The translations under genes were made by a program, and so were the position numbers. Below, piece by piece: positions 46,488-59,192 of a stretch of 64,000 bases of DNA. Source of the DNA: Combretum micranthum (lineage: Eukaryota; Streptophyta; Magnoliopsida; Myrtales; Combretaceae); NCBI GenBank assembly GCA_024138025.1, contig JAMXBD010002455.1, positions 1 through 64,000 on the forward strand, read 5' to 3'. The notes beneath the pieces were generated by a model that was given only the letters and a program-made list of their open reading frames with translations, made no database searches and had not been told where the DNA came from. How positions within the stretch are numbered: position 1 is the stretch's first letter; each line of letters starts with the position of its first letter.

Positions 46488-47506
46488 AATATCGAGGCAA
46501 GTTTTGTTGCAATAATCTTATATGAGCTAGTATAGATTTGGAATGTCTGAAATTTGTATGGTCACTTTTAAATTATCTAATTAATATACCGTGATTATAT
46601 GAATAAATTGTACATGCATATCACGTAGTGAGTCGCATATCATTGTCGAGTATGCCTTTGGTGGGACAAAGGTGTATTTGGGAGGCAGCGGATCTTTAAT
46701 GAAGGGGACTAGGGTTACATGACTTATGGACCACCCCATTCAAAATAATGAACTATGGTTGCATGACTTATGGACCAACATTAAAAATTGTGGTTGCATG
46801 TCTTATGGACCACCCCACTTAAGATTGGGACTATGGTTGCATGTCTTATGGACCAACATTGGAACTGTAGTTGCATGACTTATGAACTACCCCAAACCCC
46901 GAATGGAGGGCGTAAAATTCATTCACTTATGACTACCGGAAAGTCATATGCTTGCTTGCTCATTTGCTTGTGCATTCATATGGTTGCTTAATTGTAACAT
47001 GCTTGTATAGATATTTTAGCTTGATCGAGTATGTTACTTGGAAAATGAATCTCACTAAGCGATTAGCTTATACCCCAATAGTTTTTGTTGCAGTGTTCCT
47101 ATTTTTGGATGTTCCGAGAGGACACGTTGTGCAGGTCTACTACATTGGATTAAAGAGCTTTTGAGGAAGTCGGGACCTAGTATAGGCGTGGACTTCTAGG
47201 AAAATCTCTTTAATGTAGATTCAGATATATGTAAATGGAGCTAAACGATATAGACTCCTATTATTTTGGCGGGGTATGCCCCCGTGGCTTTTGTAAAGTT
47301 TAACTATTTATCTTGTTGTGATTTATATTCTTAATGCTATGTATGCTTTCTTAAGACTACTCGAATCAAAGTGTGATCCTAAAAGTTGTATGAGTACACC
47401 TTACACTCAATATGTAAACTTATGGGATGACTAAGGATGCCATACTTAAGTTTAAATATCGAGTGTGGTGGACTGTCACGTTTAGGGTACCCTTTGGGGC
47501 ATGATA
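46488..47506 (+). repeat. 3' part of the LTR of element E (C-related family, plus strand)
   Basis: The end TTTAGGGTACCCTTTGGGG followed by CATGATA is the reverse complement, with few changes, of the start of family C (TGTCACGCCCCGAAGGGTACCCTAAA). CTCACTAAGC and TAGCTTATACCCCAATAG near 47050 also match C on the other strand. The left part of this LTR is missing, cut at the Tat element. It also holds four to five imperfect GGTTGCATGACTTATGGACC repeats at 46700-46900. Confidence 0.75.
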
Positions 47507-47514
47507 GTTTAAGT

Positions 47515-47526
47515 TGGTATCAAAGC
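47515..47526 (+). promoter_or_regulatory. Primer-binding site of element E, iMet type
   Basis: TGGTATCAAAGC, eight bases after the LTR end. It matches the plant iMet site TGGTATCAGAGC at 11 of 12 bases. Confidence 0.88.
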
Positions 47527-48120
47527 ATGGTTAAGGGTTTACAATCATAACTACAAATAAATAGCCTTAAGATAGGATAAAAAGGAAGGATATAATAGAG
47601 TTGCTAAGGAAGACTTAGACGGGAAAAACGGCCATAGCATAGGTCCTACAATGCTATCACTCTAACCCTTATGGATAGTAACCACTAGGAAACAATCGAT
47701 TTAGTATCACAAAACCTTCATAGGTGACCTAATGAGACCCTCGTAGAATGCCGCTTAGTTACTTTAGTTGCTTTTGTTATTGTGTTGTTATTGTTACATG
47801 TTGATTGTTTCGTTGTTGCTTATAGTATAAAATTTTACTTGATTTTTGATTATGAGGATTTTTGCTTGTATTGTTCAAATTTCAATAAAGCTATATTTAT
47901 GTTTTATGATCTTAGGATTTTATTACTTAAATTCCCTGATTTACCTTTTTACACTTATATTTTTCCACCCGTATTACTACATCTTTTATTTCCGTTACCT
48001 TGTTTGAAAACATTAATAGAATATATTGAGAAGATTACTTAACTAGACAAAAATAAAATTTGCTACAGCCGAGGTAGAAGAAGGAGACGTCAGGAGGAAA
48101 GCGCCTCCAATCAACCGAAT
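47527..48120 (+). other. 5' leader of element E
   Basis: AT-rich noncoding stretch between primer site and gag ATG; an ORF at 47782-48042 is hydrophobic low-complexity and not supported. Confidence 0.65.
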
Positions 48121-49135
48121 ATGGACGAAGGGCAACAAGCCGCCCCTCCTCCAAATCCTCCTGCAGATGCTACACAGGTAGCTTTGCAAGCCATGCTTGG
48201 ACAAATGGCGCAAATGACACAAGTGCTCGAAGCACTTCGACAAAGTTTTCCGGCAGCGACACAAGCACAAGCTCCAGCTCCAACTCCGCCACCACCTGCA
48301 GCCCAAGCTTCTGTGGGGATGCCAGCACAGGAAAGCGCGCACTCTCACATTGCGCCTTTGCCTCCTCCACCACCTATGAGACCGTACAGGAGCTCCCTAC
48401 CCGAGTTCATTAAGAGTAACAGATATTTTGAAGGGGCTTTTGGGAAACCGGATGAGGCTGAAGATTGGTTAGCTCCAATAGAGCGATCCCTCAGGGCTTT
48501 TGAAGTGCCACACCACCTGGGGGTTGACTATGGCACTTACCTGCTTTGGTTGAATGCACGAGTTTGGTGGGAATCGAAAGAAAGAGAGCTCATGCCACCA
48601 GTTACTTAGGAAAGGTTCCGCCATGAGTTTTTGGAGAATTACTTCCCCGGAAGTCTCCGGGTGCAGTTTAGCTCAGAATTCCTGAACATTGCTCAGAAGG
48701 GAAGGACTGTGGAGCAATATGAAACTGAGTTTAGTCGATTACTGCAATATGCTCCAGATTCTTTCAAGCATAACGAGGAGCTAAAAATACGAGTTTTCTT
48801 AAATGGATTAGATGAGGAGTTGAGGATGAGGCTAAAAGAGTTTAATATTAAGAACTTTGTTGAGCTAGTAGAGAGAGCCCGGATAGTGGAAGGGGCTAAG
48901 AAAAGGAAGGGCAAGACTGCTGAGAAGCCGCCCTCGGTTTTTGGAAAGAAGTTTTATGGGGGATTAGGATCTGGATTCTCCCACAAGAGGTTCAAGCCGT
49001 CTTATGGCTATAAGGGTAACACTAATGGAGGACAGGCTACCCCTAAGAGTGTCAGTTGTTGGAAATGTAAGGGGGATCACTACCCCAAGAAATGCCCACA
49101 GTTAGTAGATAAGTGTTATTTCTGTGGCGACTCAT
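48121..49135 (+). pseudogene. Gag of element E, first part (ends at the C insertion)
   Basis: Starts at the ATG at 48121 with a Pro/Ala/Gln-rich N-terminus and a heptad-like MLGQMAQMTQVLEALRQSF. One in-frame TAG at 48607-48609 sits where Trp is usual (one-base change). The same frame then continues with the gag domain: NYFPGSLRVQFSSEFLNIAQ, VEQYETEFSRLLQYAP and KIRVFLNGLDEELRMRL. The first zinc knuckle is CWKCKGDHYPKKC. The second starts CYFCGDS and is cut by the LTR at 49136. The remainder is at 58725 onward in the same frame. Confidence 0.93.
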
Positions 49136-52100
49136 TGTCACGCCCCGAAGGGTACCTTAAACGTGGCAGTCCGCCGTACACAATATTAAAGCCTAAGAAT
49201 GACCACCTCAGTCACGCGAAGGCTTCCATACTATGTACAAGGCGTCTAACACATAAAGGAGACAAATCGGAATGATACATTTTAGGTTGATACAATTGAG
49301 TAACAATGTAAAAGAAATACAATCCACTATACTCCAAATACAAAACACTATACTTCAAAATACAGTTTATCAAACTTCAATTACATTCATCCCAAGACTT
49401 CACTATATAAAACTATTGCAAGGCAAAACGTAAGGCTTAGCCAAAAACTTCAAGCATTCTCATATCTTGCCGGAATCCCGATGTCATTCTCGACTTCAAC
49501 CATCTCGGTCCCCACTTAGCACTTCTTGGAATAACCTGCTCATTTAAACAACTATTGGGGTATAAGCTACACTAGCTTAGTGAGAATTCCCTTAATTCCG
49601 TACCATAACAAACATGTTATTAATCAATCATATGCTATGCATGAACAAGCACGTGAGTAAGCAATTATGCATGGGTAACCGGAACCCACACACCGAACGG
49701 ATTTACGCCCTCCGTATCTTGGGTTAGGAATGGTATTGAGTCTACACGACCGCTGCTAGTCCCCAAGCCCTCGGCTCTTAGCACTCAACTCGGCTAGGCT
49801 CATCCAAGGATGCATCCACATGCGCCTTAGTACCCTAGAATGAGCTCTGGCACCGGGCTCGTTATTCAAACGAGGCAATCAACGGACCATACCGATCGAC
49901 CTGCGTAGGAGTAGCACGCTACCAAATGCAATATGTCCGATGCGATTGTCACGCCCCGAAGGGTACCCTAAACGTGGCAGTCCGCCGTACACAATATTAA
50001 AGCCTAAGAATGACCACCTCAGTTACGCGAAGACTTCCATACTATGTACAAGGCGTCTAACACATAAAGGAGACAAATCGGAATGATACATTTTATGTTG
50101 ATACAATTGAGTAACAATGTAAAGGAAATACAATCCACTATACTCCAAATACAAAACACTATACTTCAAAATACAGTTCATCAAACTTCAATTACATTCG
50201 TCCCAAGACTTCACTACATAAAACTATTACAAAGCGAATCGTAAAGCTTAGCCAAAACTTCAAGCATTCTTATATCTTACCGGAATCCCGAAGTCATTCT
50301 CGACTTCAACCATCTTGGTCCCCACTTAGCATTCTTGGAATAACCTGCTCATTTAAACAACTATTGGGTATAAGCTACACTAGCTTAGTGAGAATTCCCT
50401 TAATTCCGTACCATAACAAACAAGTTATTAATCAATCATATGCTATGCATGAACAAACACGTGAGCAAGCAATTATGCATGGGTAACCGGAACCCACACA
50501 CAGAACGGATTTACGCCCTCCGTATCTTGGGTTAGGAATGGTATTGAGTCTACACGACCGCTGCTAGTCCCCAAGCCCTGGCTCTTAGCACTCGACTCGG
50601 CTAGGCTCATACAAGGATGCATCCACATGCGCCTTAGTACCCGAGAATGAGCTCTGATACCGGGTCTCCGTACTTAAACGAGTCCTCGGACCATACCGAT
50701 CGACCTGCGTAGGAGTAGCATGCTACCAAATGCAATATGTCTGATGCGATGCATGATCAATCTACTTTTTGCTTAGGTCAAGATATTTATACATTCTTTA
50801 GAGTGACCAGGCAATATCATACACATAAATAATATGAACCTGCAGTTATCCAATCAAATCGTGGTTTCGATATGCTTTAGTATTCCTTGGCATACATTCA
50901 TCACAGTCTCATCATATATCCCATCCCCATTCACATCGATTTTTATCTTGTTCCTAAAATTCTAATGCGACTAATTACAAGCACAATCAAGGTAACAAAA
51001 CAAGGAGAAAACTCACTCAGCCATTGGATCACCGGTCTTCTAGTAATAATAATCCGTGTGGGAATCGTCGAACTCGGGATAACCTAAAAAGGAAGAAATA
51101 CTCTAATAAGTATTTCAACTCAAACTATTCCAACGACTTCATACGAATTTATCAAATTCGTAATTCGCGTCCTAAGCGGGAATTCCAACTTAAAACGGCC
51201 ATAACTTGGTCATTTTAACTCGGAATCTCGCAAATTTTATATCGATTTCTATCTACTTCGGAAGAGCTTTCTAAATACGAAGTTTAAATCAAGTTTTGAA
51301 AATATCTAAGCCTCGGTATTGAGGAATCAGATCTGTACAGCGGGTTTATCGATTCCAAAAAAATGCGGTTTTCATGAGTGCATTTGAGATTCCTAAGTAT
51401 AAAATGAAACTAAATGCAATGGTAATGATTTTCCCTATCATGAATGTCATGACGTGAACTTTAATGAGTCTATGTTCTCATAACTTTTTAGTTTTAAAGA
51501 ATTTGAAAACAAACTTTCCTTAGAAGCCATTTCATACCAAAGTTTAGTAAGTGAATTCACTACACTTGACCACATCTACATTTACAAGATTTTCTTTAGA
51601 AAAACTCCACTTTGTTTAAAGAAATTTTGACCCTTATTAGTTATATCCTAAGGCCTTTATTTCTTTAATAAAATCTACGTTTACAAACTTTTAAGTGGGT
51701 CTTCTATGGGGTTTCCAAAAATCCGAATTTACACAATTCATTTTCAAGTTGATTCCTTGGGAAAAACCTATTTTATACTTGAAACTTTAAGTATCTATTA
51801 TACCTATATCCTAAGGACTTCATTTATTTAAGAAAATATCATTTTTGAAGTTGGAAAAATAGTGTTTTCTAACCCTACATCCATTATTACGAATTTGTTT
51901 TCATAACTTTTAACTCAAAACTCCTATGGACTTCACCTCTTGTTTCCAATATTTTCTTTAGTAAGAACTTTTTAGACTCATAAGAAATACTACTAAACAT
52001 TATCTATACCCATAGGCTTCCTTTCTCTATAAAATACATGTTTAGAAGTTTTAAAGTGTTTTTGACCTTGGTTTTCAAAGTCATCCGAATTTTCAAAAGT

Positions 52101-52712
52101 CTTTTTCTTGAAAAGTATTTGTCTTTTTGACTTTATGGACCCATATATATATAGATCTATACCCTAGAAAAGTCATTTACTAAAGACAAAAGTGTTAAAG
52201 ACTATTTATGCACATATGAACAAAATAATAATGAAACTATAAATGCCTACATGATCATGAGTATCAAGATGATGGATCCACTTTATCAAAAGCTTAAATG
52301 AGTTTTAAAAACATAAAAACCATATTTTTATAAAAGATCCTTTGTTTAAAAGACTTTTTGATGGTTAAAAGTAAAGCTTTTGGTATGGAAACTTCTTTAA
52401 AAGATAGATCTACTTTGTAATGGTTCGGGATTTTTGTTTTGCTATCTCATTGTTCCTACTACAAGATCATGGGAACATGGAGTTGAGATAACCAAAAATT
52501 CCTTAGCCATAACAAAGTTTCATGAGTTGGAAGTAGTGGATCTTTACTTACTTGAAGTGGATGGAAGATAAGAGAGAAAAATGAGAAGTTGTGAGTGTGT
52601 GTGTGGGGCTCTAAAGTTTCGGCCAAGGAGAGGAAATGGAGAGGATTAAGGAGCTTTTTGACTTTGTAAAAGTGGAGGAATGAAGGAATGAGGAGAGAGA
52701 GAGAAAAGATAG

Positions 52713-52722
52713 CTTATATAAG
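52713..52722 (-). promoter_or_regulatory. Probable TATA box of the family C LTR
   Basis: CTTATATAAG (palindromic) followed on the minus strand by a CT repeat. TATA-like runs sit at the same place in C-outer (56688-56698) and the third copy (about 61857). Confidence 0.45.
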
Positions 52723-53423
52723 AGTTGTAATTAGGTTAAATGAGAAGGAAAAGTTTCAAATGGAGCATGGATGGGAGGGGGCAAATTGGCGTCGGTTTTG
52801 AAGCATGAAGGGGGTGATTTGATTTGTCTCCTCTTGATTTGCCTTTGATTTGATCATTGCTTCAATTGTCATAAATTAAAGTAAAGTTGAAAAGACAAAA
52901 GTATGGAAGAATGGAAGAGATGTGATTGATGTTAAGAGTTAGATTTGTAGGGTAGGCTAATAGGTAGACTAGGTAGTACTTTATGAATAGTAATGAATAG
53001 TTGACAAGACAATTTAATTTCCGGTAGTAATGAAATACGAATAAAAAGGCTATAACTGTATTTTTCATAAACCGGAAAATTATGAAAAATATATTTTTGA
53101 AATCCATTTTATTTCGGTTCTAATGAGTATTCATAAAGAAATTTTTGAAATTATAGTTCCGGGGCACGCTTTTCTATAATGGGTCTCGGGATGACCCGGA
53201 GTTGGAATTTTCTCAAAATCTGATCTTTTATGGGTTTGAAATATAATCAAGAACTATATTCAAAATTAGTTTTGCTTATAAAAGTTTCTTATTTGGAAAC
53301 CGAGAAAAAGCCGAAATTAGGGTTTCTAAGTCTTTTTCACAAAGCTTGAGCTAAACAGATTTAGGGTTTCATTTTCTTTTCGGTTTCCGAAGTTTACTTG
53401 ATTACTAGGAACCCAGGGTATAA

Positions 53424-53449
53424 AAATAATAATAATAATAATAATAAAA
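53424..53449. repeat. (AAT)n microsatellite in C-inner
   Basis: About eight AAT units. At the same position C-outer has (TA)n(AAT)n at 57419-57444, and the third copy has only a short AT stretch near 62580. Confidence 0.9.
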
Positions 53450-56400
53450 TTGTGTAATGAAATAAAATGAATAGTGCAAAAGAATAATCAATTACCGGTA
53501 GAAATGAAAATACGATAAAAAGGTTATAACTGTAACTTTTATAACCCGAAAAATTATATAACTGATATATTTAGAAATCTCGCGAAATTATGAGTCTAAC
53601 TGTACTAATGGTATATTTTTGATATCTCGAGTCCCGGGACACGCTTTTCAAAGTCTGTATCCGAACGGGTTCGAGATAGGTCACAAATTTACCAATCTGA
53701 TATTTTTAAATAAACTTATATTACTACGAGCTATTCTACATATTTAAACTACATCTCGGCCTCTAGGGTTAAGGGCGCTAGATTGCCAGATTTAAGCTAT
53801 TGCATTCCGGTTAGGGTTTCCGGATGATTTTCCGGTTTAGACCTTTGCCAATTTGGAAACTGAGATTTTCTTTTTATACAACGTATATAGTTTGAGAAAT
53901 TTATTTTAAATTTTATTTTTATAAGTACTTAATATCTCTTATTGCTTTCGGAAATCTTGAATTGAATTATTATATTCGGAATTATATCGGTAATGGTTAC
54001 CAGATATGATTTTCTTGAGTTTGAGTCAATTATCGATTTTTTTGGAATGATTTTGGGGAAATCTTGATTCTTATAATTTGTTTTGAAAAAGGATCTTCAT
54101 AGTGTTTTGTTTTCGAATTTATTTTTGCTTCGATTTAAGGTTTTATGAACAATTAGTTAACTTAAGGATTATCTAATTTGTTATTTTGTTTCTTGAATTC
54201 TTCCTTCTTAAGATTATGAGATTTCAATTTCTAACTCGTTCTATGATTCTTGGGGGTTTGATTTGATCGTTAGGGCTTTATTGTGATTTCCGTCTCTTAG
54301 GATTATTAGTCTGGTCGTTTGGGGAATTTCCAAAGTCTATATTCTATTATTGGCAGATGAAGTTTTCTTAATCGTGCCAAAGCCTAATTATGGAATTGGC
54401 CTTTGGTGATTTCCTGATCCTTCAAATTGTCATGTTATGGATTAATTTGCTTTTAGCAAATTATCACTGTGTTTTATTTTTATTCCGATTTTTTATGAAT
54501 TATAGATTAGGTAAGCAATTTATCTTGCGTAATGGTTTTTGGACTAAGGACTTTTGTAGTCCTTATTTTATTTTAGATTTTCAAGATTGAGAATTTTTGG
54601 ATTCGTTCGTAATTTAGGATTTATCGAAATTCGGTTTAATTTGGAGTGATTTTTAAGGTTTATTTTCGAAGTTCATTTGAAATTATTTACTGAAATTTTC
54701 CGGGGCTTACAGCGATGCATGATCAATTTTTTTTTGCTTAGGTCAAAATATTTATACATTCTTAGAGTGCCAGGCAGTATCATACACATAAGTAATATGA
54801 ACCATGCAGTTATCCAATCAAATCGTGGTTTCGATATGCTTTAGTATTCCTTGGCATACATTCATCACAGTCTCATCATATATCCCATCCCCATTCATAT
54901 CGATTTCTATCTTGTTCCAAAATTCTAATGCGACTAATTACAAGCACAATCAAGGTAACAAAACAAGGAGAAAACTCACTCAGCCATTGGATCACCGGTC
55001 TTCTAGTAATAATAATCCGGTGGTAGGGAATCGTCGAACTCGGGATAACCTAAAAAGGAAGAAATACTCTAATCAGTATTCCACTCAAACTAATCCAACG
55101 ACTTCATACGAACTTATTAAATTCGTAATTCGCATCCTAAAGCGGAAATTCCAACTTAAAACGGCCATAACTTGTCATTTTAACTCGAAATCTCGCAAAT
55201 TTTATATCGATTTCTATCTACTTCGGTCGGAAGAGCTTTCTAAATACGAAGTTTAAATCAAGTTTTGAAAATATCTAAGCCTCGGTATTGAGGGATCAGA
55301 TCTGTACAGTGGGTTTATCGATTCCAAAAAATGCGGTTTTCATGAATGCATTTGAGATTTCTAAGTATAAAATGATACTAAATGCAATGGTAATGATTTT
55401 CCCTATTATGAATGTCATGATGTGATCTTTAATGGGTCTATGTTCTTATAACTTTTTAGATTTAAAGAATTGAAAACAAACTTTCTAGAACCATTTTCTA
55501 CCAATGTCTAGTAAGTGAATTTACTACACTTGACCACATCTACATTTTACAAGATTTTCTTTAGAAAAACTCCACTTTGTTTAAAGAAATTTTAACCCTT
55601 ATATTAGTTATATCCTAAGCCTTTATTTCTTTAATAAAATTCACATTTATAAACTTTTAAGTGGGTCTTTTACTATGGGGTTTTCCAAAAAATCAAATTT
55701 AGTAAAGTCCATTTTCAAGTTGATTTCTTTAGGAAAAAATGTATTCTATACTTAAAACTTTAAAGTGTTTATTATACCTATATCCTAAGGACTCCATTTA
55801 TTTAAGAAAATATCATTTTGAAGTTGGAAAAATAGTGTTTTCTAACCACATACATTATTACGAATTTCATCTATATGACTTTTAGTTCAAAACTTCTATT
55901 GGACTTCATTTCTTGTTTCCAACATTTTCTTTAGAAAAATCTCATTTAGACTCATGAAAAATACTACCAAACATTATCTATTACCCATAGGCTTCATTTC
56001 TCTTGTAAAATACATGTTTAGAAATTGATAAAAGTGTTTTTAACCTAGGTTTCTAAAGTCATCCGAATTTACACAAGTTCATAATTTTGAAAAGCGTTTC
56101 CTTTTGACTTTATTAACTTATCTAACCATAGATCTACATACTAGGAAGGTTATTTACTAAGGACAAAACATTAAAAACTATGAATGCACATAAACTCAAA
56201 ATGAAGATGAGATCTTAAATGTCTACATGAATGAGAGTAGTAAAATGATAGATCTACTATATCAAGTGCTTAAATAGTATTGAAAAACATAAAAACTATA
56301 TTTTTACAAAAGATCTTTAGTTCAAAATACTTTGATGGATAACATAAAGCTTTTGTCATGAAAGCTCCTTTAAAGGTTAGATCTATTTTGTAATGGTTCG

Positions 56401-58724
56401 GTATTCTTGTTTTGATATTTCATTGTCCCTACTAAGAGATCATGGGGACACTTGGTTGAAATATCCAAGAATTACTTAGCCATAACAAAGATCTAAAGAT
56501 GGAAAGCGTAAAAGGCTTACTTACTTGAAGAAATGGAAGATGAAAAGAAGAATGGAAGTTGTGTGTATGTGGGGGCTTAGGGAAGTTTCGGCCAAAGGGG
56601 GGAAATGGGAGAGAAAAGAGAGCTTTTTAGAGTTTTTCACTTTCCAAAGTTGAGAATGAAAGAATGAATGAGAGAGAGAAAAAGTAGTATATATATAAGT
56701 TGGAATTAGGTTAAATGAAGTTAGTTTAAAAGAAAAAAATTTGCAAAATGGACATGGGGAGGGGGGGCCATGTCACGTCGGTCTTGTAGCTTGTAGGGGA
56801 AGAAGAAGTTTGAAAATTTTGCTTTATTTTGATTGATTTGACTTGATATGTAATTGTCATCAAAAGTAAGAAAAGATAAGGGACAAAATGTGTAGAGAAA
56901 AGAGGGTGATTTGAGTGATGGTAAGAGTTGAAAGTGTAGAGTGGCTAATAGGTAGACTAGGTAGTACTTTATGAATAGTAGAGAATAGTTGACAAGACAA
57001 TTTAATTTCCGGTAGTAAGGAAATACGAATAAAAAGGCTATAATTGTATTTTTCGTAAGCCGGAAAAATTATGAAAAATATATTTTTGAAATTCTTATTT
57101 TATTTCGATTCAAATGAGTATTCATAAAGAAAGTTTTGAAATTCTAGTTCCAGGGCACGTTTTTCTATAAAGGGTCTCGGGATGACCCGTAATTGAAATT
57201 TTCTTAAAATCTGATCTTTTCTCAGTTTGAAATATAATCGAGAACTATATTCAAAATTAAATTTTCTTACAAAAGTTTCTTAATTGGAAACCGAGGAAAA
57301 GCCGGAATTAGGGCTTCTAAGTCTTTTTCACAAAGCTTGAGCTAAACTGATTTAGGGTTTCATTTTCCGGTTTTCGAAGTTGACTCGATTACTAGGAAAC
57401 ACGGGGTATACAATATAAAATATATATATATATAATAATAATAAAATTGTGTAATGAAATAAAATGAATAGTGCAAAAGACTAATCAATTACCGGTAGAA
57501 ATGAAAATACGGTAAAAAGGTTATAACTGTAACTTTTATAACCCGAAAAATTATATAACTGATATATTTAGAAATCTCGTGGAATTACGACTCTAACGGT
57601 ACTAATGGTATATTTTTGATATCTCGAGCCCCGGGATACGCTTTTCGAAGTCTGTATCCGAACGGGTTCAAAATAGGTCAAAAATTTACCAATCTTATGT
57701 TTTTAAATAAACTTATATTACTACAAGCTATTCTACATATTTAAACTTCCTCTTGGCCTCTAGGGTTAGGGGCGCTAGATTGCCGGACTTAAGCTATTGT
57801 ATTCAGGTTAGGGTTTCCGGGTGATTTTCCGGTTTAGACCCTTGCCAATTTGGAAACTGATATTTATGTTTATATAACATATGTAGTTGAGAAATTTATT
57901 TTAAATTTTATTTTTATAAGTCTTTAATATCTCTTATTGCTTTCGGAAATCTTGAATTGCATTATTATATCCGGTAGTTATATCGGTAATGGTTACCGGA
58001 TATGATTTTCCTGAGTTTGAGTCAAATATCGATTTTTGGAATGATTTTGGGGAAATCTTGATTTTTATAATTTGCTTTGAAAAAGGATCTTCATAGTGTT
58101 TTGTTTTCGAATTTATTTTTGCTTCGATTTAAGGTTTTATGAACAATTGGTCAACTTAAGGATTATTTAATTTGTTATTTTGTTTCTTGAATTCTTCCTT
58201 CTTAAGATTACGAGATTTCAATTTCCAACTTGTTCTATGATTCTTGGAAGTTTGATTTGATCGTTAGGGCTTTATTGTGATTTCCGTCTCTTAGGATTAT
58301 TATTCTGGTCGTTTGGGGAATTTCCAAAGTCTATGTTTTATTATTGGCCGATAAAGTTTTCTTAATCGTGCCAAAGCCTAGTTATGGAATTGGCCTTTGG
58401 TGACTTCCTGATCCTTCAACTTGTCATGTTATGGATTAACTTGCCTTTTAGCAAATTATCACTGTGTTTTATTTTTATCCCGATTTTTATGAATTATAGA
58501 TTAGGTAAGCAGTTTATCTTACGTAATGGTTTTTGGACTTAAGGACTTTTGTAGTTCTTAGTTTATTTTTTTTTTTTTTTAGATTTTCTCAAGTCTAATG
58601 AATTCTTACTTTCGTTTTATATATTAGGACTCGTTCGAAGTTCAGTTTTAATTTGGAGTGATTTTTAGGGTTTATTTTCAAAGTTCATCTTGGAATTATT
58701 TACTGAAATTTTCCGGGGCTTACA

Positions 58725-59038
58725 CTCATCCCATAAGATTGCTAGCTGCCCAAAGAAGACTACGACCATGTGCTTTGTCTGCAAGCAATTTGGTCACTTT
58801 GCCAATGAGTGCCCTCAAAGGAAGAATGCTCCAGCTAAACCTTTTGGGGGATCAGCGGCAACAAGACCCGGGAACGGGAATGGTGGAAACAATAATAGCA
58901 GTCGTGCTGGGTCAGCAATGCACGGAATGAGGATCTACAACCTCGAAGCGCAATGGATATGCGAAGAGATGGGAAATGAAGACTGCGGATTGGCTGCTCT
59001 AGAGGAGGATAATGGCCCGAACTTCGGTCTTGTGACAG
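58725..59038 (+). pseudogene. Gag of element E, second part with zinc knuckles
   Basis: Continues the frame of 48121-49135 exactly once a single CTCAT is counted. The His and last Cys of knuckle two (SHKIASC) come first, completing C-X2-C-X4-H-X4-C with the left side. Knuckle three is CFVCKQFGHFANEC. A Gly/Asn-rich linker and the acidic ALEEDNGPNFGLVTG follow. At 59039 a GTAGGT begins sequence that is closed by stops; the ORF itself runs to 59088. Confidence 0.9.
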
Positions 59039-59192
59039 GTAGGTCTCCTAACTCTTGTCTTTGTTTTTCTGCTGCTTTGATTTGTTAAGATTCAAGTATA
59101 AGAAAAGAAAAAATAAGTTTGGCTAAGTTAAAGAAGTTAGAAAGATGAGTTAGGATGGTGTGAAGGTAGTGATTAGTAAGTGTTGGACGCAG
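59039..59192 (+). other. Possible intron between gag and protease of element E
   Basis: Donor ACAG|GTAGGT at 59039 and acceptor GACGCAG ending at 59192. Removing the 154 bases keeps the frame from gag (VTG) into protease (HIRIAKMTAYALFDTGATH). A second acceptor in the same phase ends at 59180 (GTAAG), which would add VLDA. All frames inside contain stops. A decayed insertion or a frameshift site are alternatives. Confidence 0.4.

Larger units (their letters stand above)
49947..54711 (-). repeat. C-inner: solo LTR of family C (4765 bp), TSD GCGAT
   Basis: Same ends as C-outer. GCGAT flanks both sides (49942-49946 and 54712-54716); the C-outer sequence resumes with GCATGATCAA exactly as in the uninterrupted C-inner at 50750. 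Minus-strand CTTATATAAG at 52713-52722, followed by CT-rich sequence, is a probable promoter. It contains a diverged direct repeat (from 53021 and 53495). No coding content. Confidence 0.93.
49136..58724 (-). repeat. C-outer: solo LTR of family C (about 4.8 kb), TSD CTCAT, with a nested copy
   Basis: Starts TGTCACGCCCCGAAGGG and ends TTCCGGGGCTTACA, so TG...CA. CTCAT flanks both ends (49131-49135 and 58725-58729). Without the nested copy (49947-54711 plus one GCGAT) it is about 4.82 kb. It has no coding content, no primer site and no internal repeat of its ends, so it is read as a solo LTR on the minus strand. A minus-strand TATA-like run is at 56688-56698, leaving an unusually long R-U5 part. 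Confidence 0.9.

Noticed and set aside
47782..48042. 86-codon hydrophobic ORF
   Set aside because: AT-rich leader sequence directly before gag; no signal or homology.
49136..58724. Large non-autonomous element (LARD) instead of solo LTRs
   Set aside because: No repeat of the ends inside the 4.8-kb unit, and no primer site or polypurine tract; the end matches the LTR end before the primer site of E.
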